Counted from the stretch's first letter, positions 16,402 to 26,017 are shown. The stretch is DNA of 64,000 nucleotides from Bacteroidales bacterium (GCA_023229505.1 JALNZD010000005.1:1-64000); one strand, 5' to 3'. Numbers and translations are program-made. The notes: generated from the letters alone by a model not told the origin.

Positions 16402-17559
16402 TTACTTGATTGCGATTGAAAAAGAATGAAGAATTTCTTCCTGGCGGGCTAAAGCTTCTCTGCGAATAGCAGCGAAATACATGGCCAGGGGCCGATATAC
16501 AAGGTGCGCCCATTTGCTGAATGGCATCCTGAACAACCATGGTACGACACACATCAGGTGGATGACATAAGTGACATTAGACCATTCATAAAGGCCGGTA
16601 CGATGAAAAATATGCTGTAAGATACCCGTCACCACGATCAGGAATAACAAGACCACGAATACCCAGTCTGTGCTATGCGACTTTTTATACTGGACATAGT
16701 TCTTCTTAACACGATTCCTGATAAAATAAATTGTACCTGCAATCAGTCCGATACTGGCAAGGTAGCCAAAAATATGCACTTGCCATTGAATTGCAGGACC
16801 TGCCTGTAATTGCTCAATAAATACCATCACCAGGATCAGCATAGTGACATAACCCAACATCAGACCAAGATGAATAATCCATGGCATAAAAACCCGGTGC
16901 CCGCGTTTAACTTCACACTCCGCATATCGCTTTTGTGTGAAGAAATGCCACGGAAAAAGATATGATTGCTTCAGGTAAAGCCACCAGGGAACAGGAACAG
17001 TACCCCCCCTAATCATTGTAAAATACCACATCCGGATTGCGCCAATTATAAGAAAGATCGCCAGGATCAATCCAAGAGAGAGGTCAAACCTGTGAATAAA
17101 CGAACTGGGTATGAATGCGCCTTCCCCATCATAGATATGAATGTTTCCACTAGAAAATCCGTAGTAAATAAAGAACGCCCCAGTAAGCAATGCAATGGCC
17201 AGAAGTGAAATGATTTCAACAGCTTTCGATTTAAAGAATTGACGTGCGATACCGGTAAAATCGTACCGGGAAATCAGCCACCGGCGCAAACTCATCATGG
17301 TTTCCCCCGGATCTGCTTCCCTGGGACATTGTTCCGAGCATTGGCCACAGTAATAACAAAGCCATGGTTCAAGGGTAGTCTCAATTTTCCGTTCCAATCC
17401 CATCTGAAGCTGACGCATTGATTTTCGGGGGAATTTAAATACTTCATCGGCATGGGTGCATATCGTGGAGCAATCCCCGCACTGGTAACATAATTGAACA
17501 TCCTCGGCACCAAAACCTTCCAGGTCATCAATAAACCTGGGATTTACTCTTATTGCCAT
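16402..17559 (-). CDS. QmoC-like HdrC-cytochrome b fusion
   Basis: A 385-residue protein. The N-terminal HdrC-like domain has two [4Fe-4S] motifs (Cys24/27/30/34 and Cys68/71/74/78). The rest, from about residue 110, is a five-to-six-helix membrane domain like HdrE/NarI, with candidate haem b histidines in IIHLGLM, WQVHIFG, VIHLMC and KWAHLVY. This fusion is the layout of QmoC, the quinone-facing subunit of Qmo complexes. It would anchor the soluble Hdr and hydrogenase subunits to the membrane and exchange electrons with menaquinone. A strong GGAGG ribosome-binding site precedes the start. Confidence 0.88.
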   Translation of the reverse strand: MAIRVNPRFIDDLEGFGAEDVQLCYQCGDCSTICTHADEVFKFPRKSMRQLQMGLERKIETTLEPWLCYYCGQCSEQCPREADPGETMMSLRRWLISRYDFTGIARQFFKSKAVEIISLLAIALLTGAFFIYYGFSSGNIHIYDGEGAFIPSSFIHRFDLSLGLILAIFLIIGAIRMWYFTMIRGGTVPVPWWLYLKQSYLFPWHFFTQKRYAECEVKRGHRVFMPWIIHLGLMLGYVTMLILVMVFIEQLQAGPAIQWQVHIFGYLASIGLIAGTIYFIRNRVKKNYVQYKKSHSTDWVFVVLLFLIVVTGILQHIFHRTGLYEWSNVTYVIHLMCVVPWLFRMPFSKWAHLVYRPLAMYFAAIRREALARQEEILHSFSIAIK

Positions 17560-17569
17560 AATTACCTCC

Positions 17570-19372
17570 TTATATCACATGAATTTGTTTAGCCCTGGCT
17601 TCGATTTCGCTGAGGGAAAGACTGCTTAAATGCCCAATTCCTTTCCCGCTGGTGAGGCTTTTGAGAACCCCGGCCGCAACTGCTGAAGCTTGCGCTACGG
17701 TATCAGGAATATCTTTAGGTGCCTGGCACATTCCTGCAACATAAATACCACCTTTATCGGTATCAGTAGGACTTCCATTATAATCCAGCTCTGAAAACCA
17801 CCCATCAGCATCTCTTGATACTCCAAGTATTCTGCTGAGCTCTTCCGTACCTGGTGCAGGTATCAGACCAACAGCCAACACGATCATATCAACCTTAAAT
17901 TCCACTAACCTGTCATTGAATATATCTTCCCCTCGCACAATCATTTGTCCGTTGTTATAAGCGACGGAAGCTGTATGACCACGAATAATAAATGTTCCCT
18001 CCTGTTTGATCCGTTCTGCGAACTCCTCATACCCTTTACCAAAAGCTCTCATATCTATATAAAATTCGTAAACGTTGACATTGGGGATTTTTTCTTTGAT
18101 TAAATGGGCGAATTTCAGGGAATACATGCAACACACACGGGAACAATAAGGATTATATTTTTTGTTCCTTGATCCTACGCAATGAATGAGTGCAACACTT
18201 CTGGGAGGCACGCCATCAGGTGAAAAGACCCACTCCTCCATCTGTGTTTTTTTGTCAATTTGCTTGCTTTTCGTAACGATCCTACCACCTGTCATGCCCG
18301 ATGCATTGGTAAGACGTTCAAATTCGAGAGATGTCAATACATTCGGATAGACCCCGTATCCATATTGTTCGATCTTGCTTACATCCATTAATTCATAGCC
18401 TGTCGCCAGGATAATATTTCCGACTTCAATGTCGAGTGTACTATCCTTTGCGCTAAGGTCAATACATTCTTTTGGGCATTTTTTTACACAGATGCCACAT
18501 TTTTGACCATCAGAAAGGATATAATTACAGTTAGCGTCATCGACCAGGTAGGCATTAGGAACAGCTTGCGGGAAAGGGATATATATTGCTTTCCGCAGGG
18601 ATATTCCAGAATCGAATTCACTCTTTACCCTGACAGGGCAAACTTCCGTGCACAAGCCGCAGGCAACACATGAATTAACGTCCACGTAACGGGCACGTTG
18701 CCGGATCTTCACCCGGTAGGAACCCGGTTTACCACTGACAGCCAAAACTTTCGAATTCGTAAGGAGACGTATCATTTCATGTTGACCAACAGAAACCATT
18801 TTCGGTGTCAGAATACAGGCAGCACAATCCAGAGTGGGAAAGGTTTTGTCGAACATCGCCATATGACCGCCTATGGTTCCGGTCTGCTCGACCAGGTATA
18901 CCAGCTTATCAGCATTTGCGATTTCAAGTGCCGACTGTATCCCGGCTATACCACCTCCTATCACCAGTGTTGCATGATTAACCGGATTTCCGCCAGGTAT
19001 TGCTACGAGCGAAAAAGGGACACCGATGACAGCACAAGCTACGATAGCCTTGGCACGATCCATGGCATATTCACCCTTTGAGCCATGTTCCTGGAAAGAT
19101 GCCAGGCGAATTTCATCCGTATTGCCTCCTGCCATGGCCATTGCTTTAGTAAATACCGGCTTAAAATAGCCTGGCAGATCTCCCGCAATAACGATCCTCT
19201 CAAGGTTATTCGCCTTGATCTGGTCATATAGGGTTTTCACCTCGATATGCGGTTTAATGGTCAATATCTGTACCGTTTCGACTTCAGGAAGGTTTGCTGA
19301 ATATTTGGCAATAGCATCGATTTTCAGAATGCTGCTTTCTTCCATTTGGCAGAAAAAAACTCCTGTTCGCAT
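17570..19372 (-). CDS. HdrA-like flavoprotein, central ferredoxin type
   Basis: A 600-residue HdrA homologue. The FAD motif GGGIAG is at 139-144, the TLDCAACILTPKM motif at 181-192. A ferredoxin insertion follows with Cys235/238/241/245 and Cys292/295/299. The N-terminal cluster domain is degenerate: the CMCGSNI segment of its sister reads CQMEESS, and ACSPNMHERTF is replaced by AGDLPGYFKPVF. It has no C-terminal ferredoxin. It lies between the hydrogenase large subunit and the QmoC-like gene, so it is the likely contact point for MvhD and the bifurcation candidate. Confidence 0.9.
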   Translation of the reverse strand: MRTGVFFCQMEESSILKIDAIAKYSANLPEVETVQILTIKPHIEVKTLYDQIKANNLERIVIAGDLPGYFKPVFTKAMAMAGGNTDEIRLASFQEHGSKGEYAMDRAKAIVACAVIGVPFSLVAIPGGNPVNHATLVIGGGIAGIQSALEIANADKLVYLVEQTGTIGGHMAMFDKTFPTLDCAACILTPKMVSVGQHEMIRLLTNSKVLAVSGKPGSYRVKIRQRARYVDVNSCVACGLCTEVCPVRVKSEFDSGISLRKAIYIPFPQAVPNAYLVDDANCNYILSDGQKCGICVKKCPKECIDLSAKDSTLDIEVGNIILATGYELMDVSKIEQYGYGVYPNVLTSLEFERLTNASGMTGGRIVTKSKQIDKKTQMEEWVFSPDGVPPRSVALIHCVGSRNKKYNPYCSRVCCMYSLKFAHLIKEKIPNVNVYEFYIDMRAFGKGYEEFAERIKQEGTFIIRGHTASVAYNNGQMIVRGEDIFNDRLVEFKVDMIVLAVGLIPAPGTEELSRILGVSRDADGWFSELDYNGSPTDTDKGGIYVAGMCQAPKDIPDTVAQASAVAAGVLKSLTSGKGIGHLSSLSLSEIEARAKQIHVI

Positions 19373-19424
19373 ATTTCCTGTTTTATTTGGTTATTTATTG
19401 TATTCCTGACCCAAATGCAGGGTA

Positions 19425-20888
19425 CTAATTTCTTACAACATGCTGCAAAAGTTCACCGTCTTCACCGCGGATATCAAGAACCATCCGCATTTGACCCGGC
19501 AAGCTGTGAGTAGCACAGGAGAAACAAGGATCATAGGCTCTGAAAGCCATTTCGATCATATTAAGGATGCCATCGGTCACTTCGACTCCTTTTTTAATCA
19601 GACCCTGGGCAGCTTTTTTAATCGACATAGTTATGGCTGCATTATTGTTGGTCGTTCCAACAATGATATTGGCCTTTTTAACAATTCCCTTCTCATCTGT
19701 CCAGTAGTGATGGGTCAGCGTACCTCTTTGAGCTTCAACGATACCGACCCCCTCGCCCGAAATTATTCCGAGTGGCGCGCGTAATTCCGTACCGGTGATA
19801 TCCGGATCTATAGCTAATTCATGACAGCGTTCGGCAGAATAGAGCAGTTCCACAAGCCTGGCCCAGTGCATTACGAGTGTAGAGTGCACTGGTTTTCCTC
19901 CAAGAGTGTTATACAAGCGTTCATATTCCTTTTGCGCCCCGGGTGTAGCCATTCCATCGGCGGCATTCAACCTGGATAAGGGCGTAGCGTGGTACACCCC
20001 GGAATCCTGCCCGTCTACGAATCCTTTCCAACCGATCTTTTTCAGATAAGGGAATTTGAGATAGCTCCAGGGTTCCACCCGTTCTGCAACATAATCGCGG
20101 TACTCAGCAGGGGCATATTTGCATAATTCTTTTCCTTTCGTATCGACGACCCTGACTTTTCCATCATAGAAATTTACTTTGTTGTTTTCATCCACAAGTC
20201 CCATTGAGTGGAGCGTAAGGGAATAAGGTCCGTTGAGAATCAGATCGACGTAATCCTTATTTCCAAGAACAATATCATCGAATATTTTAAGTGAGAATTT
20301 AGCAAACCCTATGAAACCTTTAGCTTTTTCAATGATGTCATCGCATTCGGGTTCTGAAAGTCCCTTTCTCACACCACCGGGGATATTCATAACCACAAAG
20401 GTCTGATGTCCGCCAAGTAATGCCTGGATTTCCTGTGCGAAACGACGTTGTCTGATAACTTCTGTCCCGATTTCCTTTCCTACTTTTCCGATGACGCCCA
20501 GAATGTTTCTCTCCGATGCTGGCGCCTGTGGTCCGACAACAAAATCGGGTGCAGCAAGTGCATAAAAATGTGCAATATGGCTATGGATAAAATGCGCCAT
20601 GTAAAACAGCTCCCTCAGTTTCTTAGCAGTGGGAGGCGGTTCTACACCAAACACGGCATCGACAGCTTTACCCGATGCCATATGATGGCAACCAGGGCAA
20701 ACACCGCATATTTTTGCAACAATAGCAGGAAGTTCTTCCACCGGCCTTCCTTCACAGAACTTTTCAAATCCCCTTAACTCGGGAACCTGGAAATAAACAT
20801 TGCTGACTTCTCCTTCCCCGTTCAGGAAGATCTCGATCTTACCATGGCCCTCAAGCCGTGTGATCGGGTCAATCGTGATCCTTTTCAT
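19425..20888 (-). CDS. [NiFe] hydrogenase large subunit, group 3c (MvhA-like)
   Basis: A 487-residue catalytic subunit for H2 uptake or evolution. The N-terminal nickel motif is KICGVCPGCHH with Cys61 and Cys64. The C-terminal motif is DPCFSCATH with Cys455 and Cys458, so all four metal-site cysteines are present. A 26-residue tail follows His461 and would be removed by a maturation endopeptidase. The gene overlaps the small subunit by 4 nt (ATGA). No hyp maturation genes lie in the window. Confidence 0.93.
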   Translation of the reverse strand: MKRITIDPITRLEGHGKIEIFLNGEGEVSNVYFQVPELRGFEKFCEGRPVEELPAIVAKICGVCPGCHHMASGKAVDAVFGVEPPPTAKKLRELFYMAHFIHSHIAHFYALAAPDFVVGPQAPASERNILGVIGKVGKEIGTEVIRQRRFAQEIQALLGGHQTFVVMNIPGGVRKGLSEPECDDIIEKAKGFIGFAKFSLKIFDDIVLGNKDYVDLILNGPYSLTLHSMGLVDENNKVNFYDGKVRVVDTKGKELCKYAPAEYRDYVAERVEPWSYLKFPYLKKIGWKGFVDGQDSGVYHATPLSRLNAADGMATPGAQKEYERLYNTLGGKPVHSTLVMHWARLVELLYSAERCHELAIDPDITGTELRAPLGIISGEGVGIVEAQRGTLTHHYWTDEKGIVKKANIIVGTTNNNAAITMSIKKAAQGLIKKGVEVTDGILNMIEMAFRAYDPCFSCATHSLPGQMRMVLDIRGEDGELLQHVVRN

Positions 20889-21859
20889 GATACATTTCTC
20901 CTTATGATTGAAGCAGGCAGGCTAAAACGATAAAAGGTCCCGGCAGGATCAACGATGCCCTCCACGATCTTTTCAATTTCCTCCGGTTCTTTTGCATCGA
21001 TAATACTGGCAATTGCCGACATCATTTTGGCTCCGGGGTCCGACGTGCCGGGCGTTGGTCCATAACAACCACGACAGGGGGCATTTCCTTTGATACAACG
21101 GTATCCGCATCCCGAGCGGGTTGCAGGCCCCATGCACAAAATCCCCTGCTCCATGAAACAAGTCACACCATCATCCACGATTTCCCAAGGGCGGTAAAAT
21201 TTTTTAATTCGTTTGTTTTCCGTTTTCTTCCTTATGCACTCATCACACTGGGCTTTTGTCCCTGAACCGATGACTGAACCAATCGGTGGGAGTTCTGCGC
21301 CGGTAGCGATGGCCATGAACACTTCGAGCAGCCTTTCTGTTTGTGGCGGACATCCGGGTATAATATAATCCACATGTACAACCTGGGAGAGGGGGCGGAC
21401 ATCATTATAAAATTCCGGCAATTCGAGTATTCCTTCAGCCACTTGATATTCAGCCAGTGGCCTGACTTTATCTGAATTTACAGTGGATTCACTTTCCTGG
21501 TAAACCCTCCGGAAAATATCCTCTTTACTTGAAAAATTCGCCATTCCGGGAATGCCTCCAAGATGCGAACAGCTGCCATAAGCAACAAGAATCCTGCTTT
21601 TCTGCCTCAGGAGTCTTGCAATACGCAGGTTTTCGCTGTTCCTTACCGCACCGTTGTAAAGTGTAATATCGATATGCTTATCAGGCATATTCTCGACATC
21701 TTTATATTTGAAATCCAGGGCTATAGGCCAGAATACCAGGTCGGCAACCGCAATCACATCAAAAAGCTTTTCGTGCACATCCAGCACCGACACGCAGCAA
21801 CCCCCGCACGCAGATCCCCAATAAACAGCCATTTTAAGTTTTGGTTTTTGTCCTTCCAT
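20885..21859 (-). CDS. [NiFe] hydrogenase small subunit (MvhG-like)
   Basis: A 324-residue electron-transfer subunit with no Tat signal, so cytoplasmic, as in group 3 hydrogenases. The proximal cluster ligands begin at CGGCC (Cys18, Cys21), with further ligands in AYGSCSHLGG and IIPGCPPQTE. A cysteine-rich C-terminal half (QCDEC, CFMEQGILC, SGCGYRC, CRGCYGP) should hold two more [4Fe-4S] clusters. It would pass electrons from the large subunit to the MvhD-like protein encoded just upstream. Confidence 0.93.
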   Translation of the reverse strand: MEGQKPKLKMAVYWGSACGGCCVSVLDVHEKLFDVIAVADLVFWPIALDFKYKDVENMPDKHIDITLYNGAVRNSENLRIARLLRQKSRILVAYGSCSHLGGIPGMANFSSKEDIFRRVYQESESTVNSDKVRPLAEYQVAEGILELPEFYNDVRPLSQVVHVDYIIPGCPPQTERLLEVFMAIATGAELPPIGSVIGSGTKAQCDECIRKKTENKRIKKFYRPWEIVDDGVTCFMEQGILCMGPATRSGCGYRCIKGNAPCRGCYGPTPGTSDPGAKMMSAIASIIDAKEPEEIEKIVEGIVDPAGTFYRFSLPASIIRRNVS

Positions 21860-21874
21860 AATTAAAATTTTTGA

Positions 21875-22300
21875 TTATGTAAAAACCTCCAGTGTTTCCT
21901 TTATTTTACAAGGGCCCAATTCCCTGATTGTTTCAGTAAAGCTGTTGGCCAACTCGGCAAATTGCTTCCCTTCGCTGGCACTGATCCACTCAAGTTTCAT
22001 CCTTTCTGTTTCAATGCCCATTTGCTGAATATATTTCTGAAGAAGGCTGAATCTGCGAAGACATCGGTAATTCCCCTCCTGGTAATGGCAGTCGCCGGGG
22101 TGACAGCCGCAAACCAACACTCCGTCAGCTCCTCGTTTAAATGCCCGGAGTATGAAAGTGGGCTCTATGCGGCCTGAGCACATTACCCGGATTGCCCGGA
22201 CATTAGGTTTATACTCCATCCTTGACGTACCTGCAAGGTCTGCGCCCGTATATGAGCACCAATTGCAAAGAAATGCGACAATTTCGGGTTTGAATTCCAT
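21875..22300 (-). CDS. MvhD-like [2Fe-2S] linker subunit
   Basis: A 141-residue protein of the hydrogenase delta / FlpD family, which bridges hydrogenase and HdrA. Conserved cysteines are Cys12 and Cys15 (LCNWCSYTGAD), Cys41 (MCSGRIEP), and Cys64, Cys66 and Cys71 (VCGCHPGDCHY). It is the first gene of the block and sits 15 nt from the small subunit. In QmoB this domain is fused to HdrA; here it is separate, as in methanogen Mvh. Confidence 0.92.
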   Translation of the reverse strand: MEFKPEIVAFLCNWCSYTGADLAGTSRMEYKPNVRAIRVMCSGRIEPTFILRAFKRGADGVLVCGCHPGDCHYQEGNYRCLRRFSLLQKYIQQMGIETERMKLEWISASEGKQFAELANSFTETIRELGPCKIKETLEVFT

Positions 22301-22661
22301 GTTACTATTTCTATATATAAATGATTGTTAAATATATAACAGGTAAATATACATAAGAATTTAAGAAAAATCAAATCAAATATTTTAATATCTATTTTAG
22401 GTTGCTAAGAAAATTACCTTCTGAAATGCTGAAACAGTGGAACAGCGAAACAATCCTTCCCTTATTTATAACCTTTTTAAATTTCATTCCGGTCAATTCA
22501 TATAGCTTATAAACTATTTTACATTTATTTGGATTTCAGCTATTTAATCCTTTAAAGCCTTTCCGCAAAGTTTCGAAAGACCTTTTTAAATTCAAAAAAA
22601 ATTTTATCTTCGCCTCTTTTAAATCTAAATTGTTAATAAATTAACATTGACTTTTTTTCAT
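22301..22661. other. Divergent intergenic region, hydrogenase block / porin
   Basis: A 361-nt AT-rich gap with no gene, between the divergent hydrogenase block and the porin gene. On the plus strand TATCTTCG (22605-22612) is a weak -7-like box for the porin. On the minus strand I find no TAnnTTTG ahead of the MvhD gene, unlike most genes here, so that promoter may use another sigma factor or an activator. Confidence 0.35.
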
Positions 22662-23933
22662 ATGAAGAAATCCCTTTTCCTCTTCTCGCTGGCTTTCCTT
22701 CCGTTATTGATCTTTTCCCAGGATGAATCCATGTTCGGCATCAAGTTTAATGGATTTATTAAGACAGACATCATCTGGGATTCTCGTCAGACCGTAGATA
22801 TTCGTGAAGGCCACTTTTTGCTTTACCCCAAACCTGAATCACTTGATCCGGATGGTAATGATATCAATGCCAGAGCAAGCTTTAATTTCCTGAGTATCCA
22901 GACACGCCTGCGAGGTGATATAAAAGGGCCCGATGCACTTGGGGCTAAGACATCAGGAGCAATAGAAGGGGAATTTTTTGGTATGGCCGACAGCGATATT
23001 AACGGTTTCCGCCTGCGGCATGCTTATGTAAAACTGAACTGGAAAACGACTGAGCTGATGGTTGGCCAGTTCTGGCACCCGATGTTTATCACCAGTTGCT
23101 ATCCTGATGTGGTTTCCTTCAACACCGGCGCGCCTTTCCTCGTATTCTCACGTAACCCGCAGATCCGCCTAACCCAGAATATTAAAGGTTTCAGGGTCAT
23201 ACTGGCCGCATTGTCACAGATCGATTTTAAAAGCACCGGACCTGACGGCCCCAGCACAAAATATATCAGGAATTCAGCCATCCCTTCACTGAGCCTGAAT
23301 CTTGAATATTCAAAAAAGAATGCCGAACAGGGGAAAGAGTTCCTGATTGGTGTCGCCGGCAATTATAAAAGACTTATCCCGATGATAAAATCCGATAGTG
23401 GCTATAAAACCACTGAAGGTATAAATTCCATGTCGGGGATGGTTTATATTAAACTTGGTTTCCCGAAAGTTGTCATCAAAGCTGCGGGTCTTTACGGGCA
23501 GAATATGTATGATTATACTATGCTTGGCGGTTATGCTGTAAAAAAATACATCGATCAGGCCAAAGGGATTGTCAGCTATCAAAATATCACAACGATGTCG
23601 GTGTGGACCGAGATTATGACCACCGGGAAGAAAATGATGGGTGGTATTTTCCTGGGATATTCCAATAATGCAGGTGCTGGAACTGTTGTTTCCGGACCGT
23701 ACTATTCAAGGGGAAAAGATGTCAACGGAAAAGGCTTCCCGGATGATGACATCAGTTACCTTTACCGGATTGCACCCCGTTTCATTTATAATGCCGGCAA
23801 ATTCCGATTAGCCCCTGAAATTGAATATACGGTTGCCGGTTATGGCACCACAAGCGATATGGACGGAAAAGTCTCAGATGTGAAACCTGTCGGCAATTTC
23901 CGCTTCCTGCTCGGCGTTTACTATTTCTTTTAA
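22662..23933 (+). CDS. Outer-membrane porin-like barrel protein
   Basis: A 423-residue exported protein with a signal peptide (MKKSLFLFSLAFLPLLIFSQ); ATG 22662 is preferred over the upstream non-ATG frame. The body is full of alternating amphipathic strands, includes LRHAYVKLNWKTTELMVGQF (a DcaP/porin-like strand pair), and ends in LLGVYYFF with a C-terminal aromatic as in outer-membrane barrels. It precedes acs by 70 nt on the same strand, so it may admit organic acids for activation. The substrate is not known. Confidence 0.7.
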   Translation: MKKSLFLFSLAFLPLLIFSQDESMFGIKFNGFIKTDIIWDSRQTVDIREGHFLLYPKPESLDPDGNDINARASFNFLSIQTRLRGDIKGPDALGAKTSGAIEGEFFGMADSDINGFRLRHAYVKLNWKTTELMVGQFWHPMFITSCYPDVVSFNTGAPFLVFSRNPQIRLTQNIKGFRVILAALSQIDFKSTGPDGPSTKYIRNSAIPSLSLNLEYSKKNAEQGKEFLIGVAGNYKRLIPMIKSDSGYKTTEGINSMSGMVYIKLGFPKVVIKAAGLYGQNMYDYTMLGGYAVKKYIDQAKGIVSYQNITTMSVWTEIMTTGKKMMGGIFLGYSNNAGAGTVVSGPYYSRGKDVNGKGFPDDDISYLYRIAPRFIYNAGKFRLAPEIEYTVAGYGTTSDMDGKVSDVKPVGNFRFLLGVYYFF

Positions 23934-24003
23934 CCTTAAATCGCACTCAATAACATTTTAAACATAACTAAATCATTATTTACAAATCTAAATCATAAGC
24001 ATT

Positions 24004-25917
24004 ATGATGAAAAAAATCTCAAGTTTTGTTGATTATTTTCAGCAATATCATGAAAGTGTGACAGATCCGGAGGGATACTGGGCGAAGATCGCAGAAACTT
24101 TCCAGTGGCACAAGAAATGGGACAAAGTCCTGGATTGGAATTTCACCGAACCTAAGATTAATTGGTTCATCAATGGCAAATTGAATATCACAGAGAATAT
24201 TTTTGAACGCAATCTCCCGGCCCGTAAGGACCAGGTTGCCCTGATCTGGGAACCTAATGACCCGAAGGAACCGGAAATGCGGATCACATACGGTGAACTT
24301 TTTGAGAAAGTATGCGTATTTGCCAATGCGCTTAAGAAATTAGGTATCAAGAAAGGCGATCGGATTGCCATTTATTTGCCCATGGTCCCCGAACTGCCGG
24401 TCGCCATGCTGGCATGTGCCCGGATTGGCGCAGTCCATAGCATTGTTTTCGCCGGTTTCTCTGCGAATTCCCTTGCCGATCGTATCAATGATTCCAAATG
24501 TAACCTGGTTATCACTGCTGACGGCCTTTTCCGCGGATCCAAAAATGTCCACCTGAAATCCATCGTTGATGACGCATTACTGATGTGCACTTCAGTAGAA
24601 CATGTAATTGTGCTGAACCGCACCGGTGATGCCATTCAGATGAAAGAAGGAAGGGATATCTGGTGGCAGGATTTCATTGCCGGAGTTCCGAAAGAAAATA
24701 AAGCCGAGGTGATGGATGCAGAAGACACTCTTTTCATCCTTTACACTTCAGGTTCTACCGGAAAACCAAAAGGCGTTCTCCATACCATAGGAGGTTATAT
24801 GGTTTTTGCCGAGTTCACCTTTATGAATGTATTCCAGTATAATGAAGGCGATATTTTCTGGTGCACCGCCGACATCGGCTGGGTTACCGGTCATACCTAT
24901 ATTGTTTATGGTCCGCTGCTGGCCGGCGCCACTTCAGTCATGTTCGAAGGAGTTCCGACATACCCGGATCCGGGCCGGTTCTGGGAAGTTGTGGATAAAT
25001 TGAAAGTCAACCAGTTTTATACTGCCCCCACGGCTATCCGTGCCTTGATGGCACAGGGCGATGAATGGGTGCGTTCCAAAGATCTCAGCTCACTGCGTGT
25101 TCTGGGATCCGTGGGTGAACCTATCAATGAGGAAGCCTGGCGCTGGTATCACGACCTGGTTGGCAAAGGAAAATGCCCGATCGTGGATACCTGGTGGCAA
25201 ACTGAATCAGGAGGCATCCTGATCACTCCGCTCGCCGGCATCACCCCCACCAAACCCTCATTCGCCACGCTGCCATTACCCGGTGTCCAGCCCGTTATCG
25301 TTGACAATGAAGGTAATGTGGTTGAAGGAAACAATGTACAGGGCAACCTCTGCATCAAATCCCCCTGGCCTGGGATGATCCGCACCACATACGGCGATCA
25401 TGAGCGTTGCAGGATAAATTATTTCTCCACTTACCGCGGACTTTATTTCACCGGTGATGGTGCTAAACGCGATGAGGAAGGCTATTACCGCATCCTGGGC
25501 CGTGTCGACGATGTGATCAATGTTTCCGGCCACCGGCTTGGGACTGCCGAAGTAGAAGACGCCATCAACCAGCATCCAAAGGTTGTTGAATCGGCTGTTG
25601 TTGGCTATCCGCATGAGATCAAGGGATCAGGTATCTATGCTTATGTGACCTGCGATGCACTTTCAGATGACGAAGTCCAGACGATCGATAAGGAGATTGC
25701 CGACCTCGTTTCCAAGATCATCGGGCCGATTGCCAGACCTGATAAGATCCAGATCGTAGCCGGTCTGCCCAAAACCCGTTCAGGTAAAATCATGCGCCGT
25801 ATTCTCCGTAAGATCGGGGAAGGTGATGCCACCAGCCTCGGAGATACATCCACCCTGCTCGACCCGGGTGTCGTGGAAGAAATTATCCGCGGTGCAAAGG
25901 TTGAAGTGAAGCGATAA
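24004..25917 (+). CDS. acs: Acetyl-CoA synthetase, AMP-forming
   Basis: A 637-residue cytosolic ligase making acetyl-CoA from acetate, ATP and CoA via acetyl-AMP. Motifs: ILYTSGSTGKPKGV (P-loop), DTWWQTESGG, the hinge region YFTGDGAKRDEEGY, VDDVINVSGHRLGT, and the C-terminal PKTRSGKIMRR, whose lysine is the usual acetylation target of Pat-type enzymes. A protein with a Pat-like domain order is encoded 3.4 kb downstream. A strong hairpin terminator follows. Confidence 0.96.
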   Translation: MMKKISSFVDYFQQYHESVTDPEGYWAKIAETFQWHKKWDKVLDWNFTEPKINWFINGKLNITENIFERNLPARKDQVALIWEPNDPKEPEMRITYGELFEKVCVFANALKKLGIKKGDRIAIYLPMVPELPVAMLACARIGAVHSIVFAGFSANSLADRINDSKCNLVITADGLFRGSKNVHLKSIVDDALLMCTSVEHVIVLNRTGDAIQMKEGRDIWWQDFIAGVPKENKAEVMDAEDTLFILYTSGSTGKPKGVLHTIGGYMVFAEFTFMNVFQYNEGDIFWCTADIGWVTGHTYIVYGPLLAGATSVMFEGVPTYPDPGRFWEVVDKLKVNQFYTAPTAIRALMAQGDEWVRSKDLSSLRVLGSVGEPINEEAWRWYHDLVGKGKCPIVDTWWQTESGGILITPLAGITPTKPSFATLPLPGVQPVIVDNEGNVVEGNNVQGNLCIKSPWPGMIRTTYGDHERCRINYFSTYRGLYFTGDGAKRDEEGYYRILGRVDDVINVSGHRLGTAEVEDAINQHPKVVESAVVGYPHEIKGSGIYAYVTCDALSDDEVQTIDKEIADLVSKIIGPIARPDKIQIVAGLPKTRSGKIMRRILRKIGEGDATSLGDTSTLLDPGVVEEIIRGAKVEVKR

Positions 25918-25928
25918 TATACGATTTA

Positions 25929-25966
25929 CCGGAAGCACTGCTGGATTTATAGAGCGGTGCTTCCGG
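25929..25966 (+). terminator. acs terminator hairpin
   Basis: A 14-bp stem with one G-T pair (left arm CCGGAAGCACTGCT at 25929-25942, right arm 25953-25966) and a 10-nt loop, starting 12 nt after the acs stop. It is followed by GTTTTC and then directly by a heptamer array. Confidence 0.75.
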
Positions 25967-25971
25967 GTTTT

Positions 25972-26000
25972 CAGAAGACAGAAGTCAGAAGACAGAAGAC
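25972..26000. repeat. Left heptamer array of the four-helix gene
   Basis: Four units of CAGAAGA (one CAGAAGT) plus one base. It is the reverse complement of the TTCTGTC array on the far side of the small gene at 26018-26434, so the gene is framed by inverted arrays. Confidence 0.85.
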
Positions 26001-26017
26001 TAAAAAGATCAATTATT

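Noticed and set aside
14631..17559. A sulfate-reduction Qmo complex
   Set aside because: No aprAB, sat or dsr genes are present and the block carries its own hydrogenase, so a link to sulfate reduction is not supported here.
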